Source of the DNA: Dactylorhiza incarnata
Taxonomy: Eukaryota > Streptophyta > Magnoliopsida > Asparagales > Orchidaceae
NCBI GenBank assembly: GCA_033032865.1
Contig: JAWHQI010000068.1
Span: 3,906,001 to 3,970,000, forward strand
Reading direction: 5' to 3'
Length of the DNA stretch: 64,000 nucleotides
Part shown: one piece after another, positions 21,001-30,163 of the stretch
Numbering within the stretch: the stretch's first letter is position 1
How the letters are laid out: each line of letters opens with the position of its first letter
Translations under genes and position numbers: made by a program
The notes under the pieces: generated by a model
Seen by the model: only the letters and a program-made list of their open reading frames with translations
Told to the model about the DNA's origin: nothing
Databases searched by the model: none

Positions 21001-23721
21001 CATCAAATCCGCATGCATCCCCCGGACATCAAGGACGTTTCCTTCATCACGGGGGATGGATGTTATTGCTATAAGATGATGCCCTTCGGGCTCAAGAACG
21101 CAGGGGCAACGTACCAAAGGATGATGGATAGGGTCTTCCGCGAACAGAAAGGAAGAAATGTAGAGGTCTATGTCGACGACCTCATGGTTAAGAGCCGAGA
21201 CCTCGGGACCCACCTCCGAGACCTCGAAGAGACATTTAGGACCTTGCGGCGGTACAAGATGAAGCTCAATCCCTTGAAGTGCGTCTTCGGGGCAAGCCGA
21301 GGGAAGTTCCTGGGCCATCTGCTCACCCCCACGGGAGTGGAGCCCAACCCGGACAAAGTTAGAGCGGTGATGGAGTTGGAGTCGCCGAGAAATCCGAAGG
21401 AGGTCCAGAGCCTCACAGGGAAATTGGCTGGGCTCAGCAGATTCCTCTCCAAGGCGGGAGAAAAATGTGCACCTTTTTTCAAAGTACTGCGGGGAAACAA
21501 GAAGTTCGAATGGACCCCGGAATGCGAGAGGGCCTTCCAAGCCCTGAAAGAACAGCTCACTCAAACCCCCCTGCTCCAGGGACCGAGACCAGGGGAGGAC
21601 CTATCTCTATACCTAGGGGTAGGATCCGAGGTAGTAAGTTCCGTGCTAGTCCGGGAGGAGGGGAAGAAACAGTTCCCAATCTACTATGTTAGCCGAGTAC
21701 TGAAGAAGGCGGAACTCCGATACCCAATCCTAGAAAAGTTAGCCTTCGCGTTGGTGGTGTCGGCTCGGAGGCTCCGGCCTTACTTTCAAGCCCATTCAAT
21801 TAAAGTAGTGACCGACCATCCGCTCCGCAAAATCATGGAAGGGGTGGAACACTCAGGAAGGTTGGCAAAGTGGTCCGTGGAGTTAAGCGAGTTCAATATC
21901 ACCTTCGTACCCAGGACATCCATCAGGGCTCAAGCAGTGGCAGACTTCATGGCCGACTACGCGGCCGAAGTGGGGGAGCACGAGCCACCTCCCCCAGAAG
22001 CATGGAGGATGTTGGTGGACGGAGCGTCGGGAAAACACTCCTTCGGGGGGGGGGGGGGGGGAATAGTCCTGGTGAGTCCTCAGGGGACTCAGATTGAGCA
22101 AGCCTTAAACATCCGTTTCCCGATCACCAACAACCAGGCGGAGTACGAAGCAGTGATAGCGGGCCTTCGGCTGGCCCGGGAACTGGGTGTGCAGGACGTG
22201 GAGGTCTCCACAGACTCCATGGTGGTGGCATGCCAGATCAAAGGAGAGTTTGAAGCAAAGGATCCAACCCTCCTACTATACCTGGAGAAGGTCAAGGGAG
22301 TCATCGGGCAGTTCCGCACCTTCTCAATCAAACATGTGCCGAGGGAGGAGAGCACCCAGGCGGACCTCCTAGCCAAGTTCGGTCCTCGAGCGGGGGGAAC
22401 GACTTCGGAACTCTTCCGGCCCTCCATCGAGGAGGGAGAGTCGATGGAAGTGGATCAGCAGGCCTCGTGGATGGATCCATTCATCACCTTCCTATCCTCC
22501 GGACAGTTCCCTGGAGAGGATGTGGACAAGAGGCGCTTCAGGTATAAGTCCGCATATTACTCTTTGCATGCAGGGGGGCTATATAGAAAGACTCTCTCGG
22601 GACTCCTGGCTCGTTGTGTCTCCGAGAAGGAGGTCCCGAGGGTGCTGGAAGAAATCCACTCCAGGGAGTGCGGCAGTCACTCCGGGAGTCGGACCCTGGA
22701 AGGGAGGATGTTGAGACAAGGCTACTTCTGGCCCACTCTCAGCAAGGATGCAGCAGAGTTCACAAGAAAGTGTCAGAAGTGCCAACTCTATGCTCCGCTC
22801 CAACTCCTCCCCGCTCAAAGGCTCCGGACCATCACGGCCCCCTGGCCCTTCGCCATATGGGGGTTAGACCTGGTCGGCCCCTTTACCCAAGCCAGCGGTC
22901 AGAGGAAGTTCCTGCTGGTCATGATCGACTACTTCTCCAAGTGGGTAGAGGTGAAGGCACTAGCTAAGGTAACTTCTCAGGTTGTAAGGAATTTTGTGTG
23001 GGGGGAAATAATCTGCAGACATGGGCTCCCTCTAGCCATAGTAACAGACAATGGGCCACAGTTCGCGAGTGAAGAGTTTGTCGGCTTCTGCACTCAGCTC
23101 GGCATTGACCTCAGGTTTGCTTCAGTCCACCACCCGAGGAGCAATGGGCAAGTGGAGGCGGTGAACAAGATAATCGTCAACCTGCTAAAAAAGAAAGTGG
23201 AAAACCTACGAGGAAGTTGGGTGGAACAACTACCCTCCGTCCTCTGGGCCATGAGGACTACTCCGAATACCGCCACCGGGGAGACTCCGTTCAAGCTCTC
23301 CCACGGGTCCGAGGCCGTTCTCCCCATGGAGTTCGAGGTAAAGACCCCCCGAGTGACCGCTGCATGCGAGGGGGATGAAGAGTGGCTAGAAGGTAACAAT
23401 GCCGAGCAGAGGCTATCCTTGGACCTGGTGGAAGAACTCCGGGACTTGGCCGCCATCAGGCAGGAAGAGGTCAAGAGGCGAATGGCTCGATATTTTGACA
23501 AACATATCCGGATCAAACACTTTCAGAAAGGGGACCTAGTCCTGAAGAAGGTCGATGCGGCCGGCAGAGGGGCCACATTGGGTAAGCTTAACCCCAACTG
23601 GGAAGGCCCCTATATTGTAAGCGAGGTGCTCAAGTCGGGGGGGTATCACCTCCAGGATGTGGAAGGGATGCCCCTTGACCGGGCTCGGAGTGGGGATGAT
23701 TTGAAACGATTCTACCCTTGA
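18097..23721 (+). CDS. gag-pol: Tat gag-pol polyprotein with dual RNase H
   Basis: 1874 codons, no interruption. Gag domain about residues 185-300 (KEKARDWFHSLPAGSI, RFQEEVQL). CHHC-type knuckle about 455-468 (CIFHDVEGHSTDTC). Aspartic protease about 585 (LVDNGSSVNVIF). RT about 905-1090 with YVDD at 1025-1028. The RT-linked RNase H follows (YYVSRVL, VVTDHPLR). A second RNase H about 1303-1430 has LVDGASG, NNQAEYEAV and STDSMVV, the extra domain typical of the Tat lineage. Integrase: zinc domain about 1520-1565 (H..H..CQKCQ) and core LDLVGPF, VTDNGPQFAS, GQVEAVNK. A low-complexity Ala/Ser stretch at residues 88-130 is encoded by repeated GCGAGC words. A run of 17 G in frame (22047-22063) makes a six-glycine stretch inside the second RNase H and is a likely slippage site. 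The start at 18097 is supported by the matching ATG at 60076. Confidence 0.96.
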   Translation: MARDEEQGEEFGETPQEAMARMFADFRKEVLDTLGFTVTALRSEFATPAPQATTPPTAVGERAPGGRAGKEVAAEPGHDREGRVLFASPASPVLASSAPASSVPTSSAPASAAQASACQEDATTVGVVQASVALASAIPSLASELGPRAEREKMVGGGSPFCELVLSAPVPAGFGEWDRVYYNGRDDPVQHLQSFEDSVSIRPMSDAFKCRLFAVTLKEKARDWFHSLPAGSIYAFEDLRRSFLLRFSTSKRRKKDADSLFAVKQESRETLAQYADRFQEEVQLTQEVPGFALQLAFTVGLKESFFKMALKRKAPVSYEELMERVAEEVASEEANPELTKRLAKLSEPEIRQQEVRRREEPRAPEGGWRPQGGGVQGQGRGYGPGRGNRFEGQWRPPQLGWRQGPMQLPPPPQQAMAIGRGRGRGRGGEAETAAARRRRNRIAETGAREAAVPYCIFHDVEGHSTDTCPEFLEVKRVRAPAPPQQQPLRIVEVEPREEEEERCEDRADLGNRGGIGVIHGGVGVEATRKASLHTIYRRSVASTSTAPPPAEKIIFTQKDMPSYEDPFCDALVIQTAIENFTVSRILVDNGSSVNVIFKKAFDKMEVEPRRVLASDGPLFGFSGERKEVEGGVGLHVTLGGQSRNCRFVIVDAPSSYSAIFRRPLISAFRCVPSTFHQCLKFNDGGVQVRIRGDPKVARQCYVTAVNTISWMGEAEEWDKVMGEVAEAGGLKVAEEKKGGEVHAQEGVAKIPRAERKGEEEKAQEERAEELMVLGEGVEEEIPAPACTEEERAWGEPSRLEAVDEVMELEVITRLGVVEKVRVSGGLSPGDQAEILACVQQNVDVFAWSAAEMPGIDADVACHRLNLDPGVRPIRQKRRAVADKLEGPIREVVGKLLQAGFVSEIQYPGWVSNVVMVKKGGGKWRMCIDFSLLNKACPKDCYPLPRIDALVDSAVGFSVMSFLDAFSGYHQIRMHPPDIKDVSFITGDGCYCYKMMPFGLKNAGATYQRMMDRVFREQKGRNVEVYVDDLMVKSRDLGTHLRDLEETFRTLRRYKMKLNPLKCVFGASRGKFLGHLLTPTGVEPNPDKVRAVMELESPRNPKEVQSLTGKLAGLSRFLSKAGEKCAPFFKVLRGNKKFEWTPECERAFQALKEQLTQTPLLQGPRPGEDLSLYLGVGSEVVSSVLVREEGKKQFPIYYVSRVLKKAELRYPILEKLAFALVVSARRLRPYFQAHSIKVVTDHPLRKIMEGVEHSGRLAKWSVELSEFNITFVPRTSIRAQAVADFMADYAAEVGEHEPPPPEAWRMLVDGASGKHSFGGGGGGIVLVSPQGTQIEQALNIRFPITNNQAEYEAVIAGLRLARELGVQDVEVSTDSMVVACQIKGEFEAKDPTLLLYLEKVKGVIGQFRTFSIKHVPREESTQADLLAKFGPRAGGTTSELFRPSIEEGESMEVDQQASWMDPFITFLSSGQFPGEDVDKRRFRYKSAYYSLHAGGLYRKTLSGLLARCVSEKEVPRVLEEIHSRECGSHSGSRTLEGRMLRQGYFWPTLSKDAAEFTRKCQKCQLYAPLQLLPAQRLRTITAPWPFAIWGLDLVGPFTQASGQRKFLLVMIDYFSKWVEVKALAKVTSQVVRNFVWGEIICRHGLPLAIVTDNGPQFASEEFVGFCTQLGIDLRFASVHHPRSNGQVEAVNKIIVNLLKKKVENLRGSWVEQLPSVLWAMRTTPNTATGETPFKLSHGSEAVLPMEFEVKTPRVTAACEGDEEWLEGNNAEQRLSLDLVEELRDLAAIRQEEVKRRMARYFDKHIRIKHFQKGDLVLKKVDAAGRGATLGKLNPNWEGPYIVSEVLKSGGYHLQDVEGMPLDRARSGDDLKRFYP

Positions 23722-25250
23722 AAACCTTATTTTGTTATCCAATCAACATCTTACTTTCATTTGTTATGCTCTCAACTGCTGCGATACTAGGGTTGGAAAT
23801 ATTGGTGCTGGATTGCCCCAGATCGATTCCGCTCCCGGGCTCTCACCTAGACGGGGGGTTCTGGTTGATCTCTGGAGAGGCTGGCAAGGTTGGAAATATT
23901 GGTGCTGGATTGCCCCAGATCGATTCCGCTCCCGGGCTCTCACCTAGACGGGGGGTTCTGGTTGATCTCTGGAGAGGCTGGCAAGGTTGGAAATATTGGT
24001 TCTGGTTGATCTCTGGAGAGGCTGGCAAGGTTGGAAATATTGGTGCTGGATTGCCCCAGATCGATTCCGCTCCCGGGCTCTCACCTAGACGGGGGGTTCT
24101 GGTTGATCTCTGGAGAGGCTGGCAAGGTTGGAAATATTGGTGCTGGATTGCCCCAGATCGATTCCGCTCCCGGGCTCTCACCTAGACGGGGGGTTCTGGT
24201 TGATCTCTGGAGAGGCTGGCAAGGTTGGAAATATTGGTGCTGGATTGCCCCAGATCGATTCCGCTCCCGGGCTCTCACCTAGACGGGGGGTTCTGGTTGA
24301 TCTCTGGAGAGGCTGGCAGGGTTGGAAATATTGGTGCTGGATTGCCCCAGATCGATTCCGCTCCCGGGCTCTCACCTAGACGGGGGTTCTGGTTGATCTC
24401 TGGAGAGGCTGGCAAGGTTGGAAATATTGGTGCTGGATTGCCCCAGATCGATTCCGCTCCCGGGCTCTCACCTAGACGGGGGGTTCTGGTTGATCTCTGG
24501 AGAGGCTGGCAAGGTTGGAAATATTGGTGCTGGATTGCCCCAGATCGATTCCGCTCCCGGGCTCTCACCTAGACGGGGGGTTCTGGTTGATCTCTGGAGA
24601 GGCTGGCAAGGTTGGAAATATTGGTGCTGGATTGCCCCAGATCGATTCCGCTCCCGGGCTCTCACCTAGACGGGGGGTTCTGGTTGATCTCTGGAGAGGC
24701 TGGCAGGGTTGGAAATATTGGTGCTGGATTGCCCCAGATCGATTCCGCTCCCGGGCTCTCACCTAGACGGGGGGTTCTGGTTGATCTCTGGAGAGGCTAC
24801 TAACAAGGGTCAAGGGCTATGCTGATTGGTTGAGGTGTTAGAGCCAGAAGGGTTTGAGTCGAGGCCGGTGAAGCCTGAGGTAGCGGGTTGAAATGCTATA
24901 ACCGGAGAAGTTCAGCTCGCGGGTTGCCTGTGCCCATGCTCGCCAAGGCTAGGTTCGCCGGGCAGTGTCCGCGGGCAACGACAACCCGGGTTCGCGTAAT
25001 CCGTGAAAAAGAAACCTTGGCGAGGCGAGCCCAGACATGCCTGTTCGCGAGCCCTCCGAGAACACTACCGCGTAACAATTAGCCAAGAGAGGTTGAAAAG
25101 AAACCCAATGCGAGGAAAGAAATGAACACAAGCATAATCATAAATGTTAACAAAAGAAAAACTATCACGAAGTCCTTCTATGTTCGGCGGCGATCTCGCC
25201 AGCCCAAAAAGAATAATATACATTCACAAGAGGGGAAGGAAAAAGGGAAG
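23722..25250 (+). repeat. 97-bp tandem array in Tat 3' UTR plus spacer
   Basis: The array at about 23792-24799 holds ten full or partial 97-bp units containing GGAAATATTGGTGCTGGATT and CTCACCTAGACGGGGGGTTC. Units are nearly identical; one carries five instead of six G, and one (about 23985-24031) is internally deleted to roughly 45 bp. ORFs on both strands through the array only reflect 97 not being a multiple of three. 24800-25250 has no gene and probably holds the 3' UTR of the antisense gene ending at 25251. Confidence 0.92.
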
Positions 25251-27192
25251 TCATTCTGGAAGGTCCTCTCCATCTTTGCGAGCCCCCAACCAGGGAGCCA
25301 AGGCGAAGAGGTCCGGGCAGACGTCTTCCGCTGTGAACTCCATCGCGTCTTCGGCCAGCAGGCTCGCATCCTTAAGGGTCATGAAGACAAGGTTGGCGAC
25401 CTCCTGTGCATCTCGCCGCCTCTGCTCCTCACTTTCGGCAGCCTTCTGTTGGGGGCCGACTCGCCCAGGAGAGGGGGGTAGCACGCTGCGAACCAGCTCA
25501 TCCACTCGAGCCTTCAACATCGTATTCTCCAACTCCAGCTCGCCGTTGCGAGCGAGAAGCTTGGTGGCTACGTCGGCATCCTGAGCGTCAAACGAGTTAG
25601 GAGAAAGCTAGAGGTCGCGAACGGTAAGGAAAAGAGACCCAAGGATCACTTACCATCTTGCCCTGCATCCCGGCGAGAAGGCTTTCCGTCACCTCCTCCT
25701 TCTCTTTAAGACCTTTGATCTCTTCGCGAGCTCTCTTGAGCTCCTCCCGGTACGCGCGGATATCCCTATCCGCCTGCAGATAGCGGCGCCCCGCCATGTG
25801 CGTGAGTTCCGTCGAACGGAACTGGGCTCGCATTTCTTCATAAACCAGCTGCCGTGGTCCCATGTCTTTGTAGGCAGCGGCGTCCTCGCGGCCATATAAG
25901 CTGAAGGAGAGAGAGAACGCCTCCTCCCCGGCCTTACCGAGCTCCACCCAGGAGGGGTGAAGGGTGGAGCAGGAAATCCGGTTGGCATTGGGGTCCCAAG
26001 CGAGCAGGGGTTCGCCGAGGACGTCGAAAACTTTCTCGCCCAGACCGAAGTTTCTGTGGCCTTTGGGTTGTGGGGTCACAGAAGAACTCCCAACACCCTG
26101 GTCCGCCGGGGGGTCAGGTTTTTTCGCAGGGGAAGGAGGCGAGCCGTCGGTCTCGCTTAGATAAACGACCGCGCTCCTATCCTTGGTAGCGATGGTCTTT
26201 TCCTTCAACCTCTTGGAGGGTCGCGAACCCGATTGACTCGCAGAAGGAGGCCGCTTCTTGCCGGACCCGACGGCGGGAAGGTCGCGGCAAGCCTCTGCCG
26301 CTGCGGTCGCGAGAGTGTCCGCCGTGAGAGTGGCGCCTTGCGCGTGCGGGGGGTTGACAGGGATCTCGCGCTCGCCTGTAAAGTAAGAGTGTTATGCAAC
26401 GAAGAAAGGAAAGGAGAGTGGGGCGAGATCGAGCCCTACCTTCCCCTTGGGGAACGGCGAGTAACGAATCAACGTTGCGCCGCAGATAGACGACTTCGAA
26501 GTTTTTGCCGGAGAGGTATTGGAGGAGTTTAGCGTCGGCGCCGCTCAGCGAGCTCGGAGGGCGGTAAGTGGCGTCATCCCGCTGGAGGGGGGTGAAGTGG
26601 AGATTGCCGAAGGGTCCATTCACTAGATGGAACTTCTGAGTCCAATAGTGACTCTTATTCACCGCCTCGCAGACCGTGACGTGCTGACTCGCGAAATAAG
26701 TAGTCCCGTCTCGGAAGGCGCGGAAGGAAAACACCTTGCGGAAGACGAGGAGGCTGAACTCGATCCTCTCCTCCCGCAGGTAACTGGCGAACGCGACAAT
26801 ATCCGCGATCGCATTTGGGGTCAACTGGCTCGGTAACACTCCATAATATCGCAACACCTACAAAGAACGATGAGAAAGTTGCGATAGCGAACGTGAAGCG
26901 GCGAGAAGGCTAGGCGAGGTACCTGACGAATTTCAGGCAACAGAGGGAGTCGCAACCCATTCTCGAAGTGCGCAACGGGGATCGCGAGCTCGTCAGCCTC
27001 GGTCTCGTTTAAAGTAGAATTCTCGCTTGGACAGCGGGCTGAATAGCCCTCTGGGAGATAGCGGTCCACGGCGAGTTTATACTCCTCGGCTGTGATGTTC
27101 GCACAGTAGAACTCGTGGGCCTGAAATGCTGAGGCGCACTTTGACCGCCCCTCGCTCTCGCCATCCGCTCCCAGTTGCTGATTCGTCCGCAT
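25251..27192 (-). CDS. Antisense gene 1 of the Tat element: PF04195-like, coiled coil, four exons
   Basis: Predicted exons on the minus strand: 27192-26923, 26857-26440, 26375-25654, 25580-25251. The introns (65, 64 and 73 bp) all start GT and end AG, and the reading frame stays open through all joints for about 579 codons. The N-terminal half contains ELAIPVAHFENGLRLPL, LTPNAIADIVAFA, FRKVFSFRAF and DDATYRPP, recognised as the 'putative gypsy type transposon' family. A Lys/Arg-rich stretch (KKRPPS, SKRLKEK) around residues 250-275 could be a nuclear signal. Residues about 435-505 look like a coiled coil (REELKRAREEIKGLKEKEE ... LELENTMLKARVDEL). Own TATA box at 27315-27322. A second, broken copy at 13770 keeps the first two intron positions and phases. 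The molecular function is not known to me. Confidence 0.85.
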
Positions 27193-27729
27193 CAAGTCAG
27201 GAAGAGGCAACCTACAAGCAGCGAACGCGAACACGATCTTGCGAGGACGGAGATGAGCGTGGACGCGAGCAGACGAGAAAAATAAATGCGACGGGTAGGA
27301 GAATGAATCCGAGCTATTTATAAGAAATTCGGGTGGGCACGGGAATCGAAGCGTCGGGAGTGCGGATAACTAAAATAAAGTAGTTTTCTGCTCAAAGGGA
27401 CTGCGGTCTTGCGATCCAGGGCTCGCCATCGCGCGATAATTGAGTCCCACCCAAGGACGGCCCGTGAGAAAAAGGGGTCCGGGCATAGCGTTGCACAGAA
27501 GCTCGCAAGCGCTCTGCGAGGGCGATCATATCAAACACAGCGGACGAGCCGAATAAATCACATGCACACCACAGAAATAAAGGGAAAAGTTAAAAATGGA
27601 AAACGATAAAAGGCGAGTCACGACAGACTCGCGAATATTACCATACCGGTTATTGTTCAACAGACATCATAAAAGAAATACAAGCAAAAGAGTAGCAGAA
27701 TTAAAAACCCGCTGCAGCCTCAGGGGTAC
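27193..27729 (-). promoter_or_regulatory. Promoter region of antisense gene 1
   Basis: TATAAATA on the minus strand at 27315-27322, 123 bp before the ATG. Upstream (27410-27560) are several copies of the Tat word: GGCTCGCC, CGCGCGAT, AGCTCGCAAGCGCTCTGCGAG. No further gene is visible before the end of gene 2 at 27730. Confidence 0.65.
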
Positions 27730-28951
27730 TCAGGGGTAGGGAAGCCATTTCCAGCGACCCCGACCCCGCTTGCCCGCACGCGGCGGTACTCTCGGATAAT
27801 GGTATTCGCGAAGCGCTTTAAACTCGCGCAGGATTAGGTGCGCTTGATCCTCGCCCCGCGAGATGTGCACGCCGGGCGAGGTAACATCTGCGCGAGGCAC
27901 CGGCTCTGCCTCGGCGATTAAGCGCGCATTCGCGTCTTCCAACACGGCGAATCTCTCGTCAAAAGCAGCCCGGTCCGCGTCATACCGCTCCTCCAACTCG
28001 CGTAACATCATGCCGTGCTTCTGAAGCACCTCAGACACCCGACTCTTCATCCGCACGGGGTCGCCAGGGTCACCCAAGAAGTCTTCAATCTGGCTAGGCG
28101 AAGGCGGTGGCGGCATCTCCATCCTCCCATGCTCTAACTCAGGAGTGGCTCCTGGGATTTCAACGAAGGGTTAGAAGGGCCCGAGGGCGGGCAAGAGATG
28201 GGAGCTCGCAAAAATATGCTGACCTGGCGAGGAGGGGGATTCAAGGCGGGGCTTGCGCGAAGACTCCGGCCGACCCTGGAAGTTTTTGCGGAATCCCGAG
28301 ACGTGGGGTTTCCCCAGTCCAGGAGGGTATACCACTCTCTCCGCGACTTGGGCGCCGTCGAGAAGTGAGCCGCCCGGACTTCGCTTGCCCATCAGACCGA
28401 AGCCTGGGGTCGCCACGTTAACCTTAGGCGGGACCGGCGAGTTCACCGGGGTGGAGACTTTCTCCTTGGGACTCGACGATGGGGTATCTGCATGGGCCAC
28501 CGACGTGTGGGTATCACGGACTTAAGCGGAGGTAAAGTAGGATGCGAGTGACTTACGAGGTTGCGAGAGAGGTGCCTGTTGGGACGAAGTCCCGACCCCA
28601 ACATCTAGCAACCCCAGCCTCGCGGGGGACGGAGCGCCGAAAGTCGTCAGCGTAAGGCTTGCCAGGCGGTCCTCCGGAGGAGGATTATGCGAGAAGGAAG
28701 GGAATGAGCAAGGGGCCGATGTAAAGAATTTAGACTGAGGATACCTGTTGTGCGAGCACGGTATTCGGCGGAGGTGGGGAATCAGGAGGCAATGTCATGT
28801 CCTCCCCCGGCGACCTCCTAATCGTCATGGCTTTCTTGGTCTGGGGAGAGGTGGCAGGGTTGAACATCCAGGCGTTGCGCTCGGCGGCCCGAGCTTTCGC
28901 CATCTCCCTAGAAGCCTTCAGTCGTTCCAACGCGCTCTGCTTGCTGGACAT
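27730..28951 (-). CDS. Antisense gene 2 of the Tat element: unknown, Pro/Ser-rich with coiled coil, four exons
   Basis: Predicted exons on the minus strand: 28951-28745, 28671-28557, 28487-28224, 28151-27730. Introns of 73, 69 and 72 bp start GT and end AG; donors at exons 2 and 3 are GTAAGT and GTCAGC. All phases agree (0, 1, 1), giving about 335 codons. The N-terminus is basic and helical (ALERLKASREMAKARAAERN), the middle is Pro/Ser/Gly-rich, and the C-terminal third has a probable coiled coil (VSEVLQKHGMMLRELEERYD) and a basic tail (PRAGKRGRGRWKW). No family recognised. The first acceptor is the least certain joint. Own TATA at 29021-29030. Confidence 0.7.
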
Positions 28952-29143
28952 CCTGAAGGAAGAACGATTTCGGCGAGAAAGGAACAAAAGGGAAGGCTTG
29001 ATCACCACCCTCGGTGGGCAGTATTTATAGCTTCGGGCAGGGGACCCACCAAAAGATTCCCGCCACGTCAGCAGAGTCGGCGAACACCAGGGGTTGGATG
29101 TATCTTCGCGAGCTTAGGGCAACCTCGTGAAGAGCGGGGATTG
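28952..29143 (-). promoter_or_regulatory. Promoter of antisense gene 2, abutting the 3' LTR
   Basis: CTATAAATAC on the minus strand at 29021-29030, 70 bp before the ATG at 28951. The 3' LTR starts 110 bp further upstream, so the GCGAGCC cluster of its U3 (about 29180-29700) lies between this TATA and the plus-strand LTR TATA at 29856. The purine tract GAAGAGCGGGGA lies at 29129-29140. Confidence 0.65.
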
Positions 29144-30163
29144 TGTACAACCCCAATGTTCGCCAGAAAGCAACCAAAGCTCGCGCTCAAGGAGGCGAGC
29201 CAAAAGGGGCGAACCCTGATCGCAAGAGACTGCGCAGGCGAGCGAGCCCAGCGAAGGGAAGGTAACCGGCTCCTTCAAAGCTCGGCGAGGGCAGTGCATG
29301 CGAGCCCGACCAGTTGAGGAGGGAGCTCGCCAGGCGAGCCCGGAACCTCGGGGTACAGTTAGCCACTCTTGGGGTACAGTTAGCCACTCTTGGGGTACAG
29401 TTAGCCATTTTGGGGTGCGGATAGCCATCCTGGGGTTCGCCGACCCAGAGGCTCGCGAGCTCCGCTCGCGAGGGCAGTCGGCTTGGCCGGGTCGCTATGG
29501 GCGAGCCCAACCATTCGAGGAAGGGGTCCGCTAGGTGAGCCCGCCTAGAGTGGGTGCGGATAGTCATCCTGGGGCTCGCCGAGGTAGTACAGGCGAGCGA
29601 GCCATGCAACGTGCCAGTAATAACTCCGGGGCTCGCCGATCCAGAGGCTCGCGAGCTTCACTCGCGAGGGAGGCCGCGAAGTGGGCTGACTCGCCCAGTA
29701 AAAGTCTAGAAAGGGATTTTTACCAAGAGGCCCCCGGTGGTCTGCATTTAGCCTCTCCGAACAGCGGAGTTTGGCTGTTAGCAGGCCAATCCGGTGTGCG
29801 GATAGTAAGAATGGACAGCAGGATTTGGTTATTGACAGACCACAAAACTAAAATCTATAAATAGACCTCAAAGGGCACCTTGGAAGGAGACCGGTTCATT
29901 ATCTTTGAGCTCTTCTCTCCCTAGGTCGCTTTGGTTTGGGCTCTCTAGCTCTCCAAGGTGCCCGAGTCTTAGCTTTGGCTTGGGAGGGGAAGCGCTCAAC
30001 GATCTTCCGGGTTAGTGGAGGGACCTCCTCGCTGAGACTAGGGTCTTTGTTCTTTGCTCGAGTCGTCGGCCTTACCTCTCCCGAGGGACCGGTAAGGGCT
30101 AGCTGCCCCTCATCTCGGTGAGGGCCCCGAGCTCCACAAGAGATCGAGAAATCGGTTTCAACA
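29144..30163 (+). repeat. Tat 3' LTR
   Basis: Nearly identical to 17022-18040; the copy begins TGTGTACAACC (29142 or 29144) versus TGTACAACC in the 5' LTR. TATAAATA at 29856-29863. Differences are mostly single transitions, for example GTCTAGAAAGG versus GTCTAGGAAGG. Confidence 0.95.

Larger units (their letters stand above)
17022..30163 (+). mobile_element. Complete young Tat-lineage Ty3/gypsy element
   Basis: 13.1 kb, bounded by the 5-bp target duplication AGCAT (17017-17021, 30164-30168). Contains 5' LTR, primer site, one uninterrupted gag-pol ORF with two RNase H domains, a 97-bp tandem array, two antisense spliced genes, purine tract and 3' LTR. The two LTRs differ at about a dozen positions by eye over 1019 bp, so it is recent. 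Extra antisense ORFs downstream of pol are known for Tat-lineage elements; the exon structures given here are read from this sequence. Confidence 0.95.

Noticed and set aside
23718..24803. Sense ORFs of 63-155 codons and antisense ORFs of 65-112 codons
   Set aside because: They are frame-rotated translations of the 97-bp tandem repeat and recur identically every unit.
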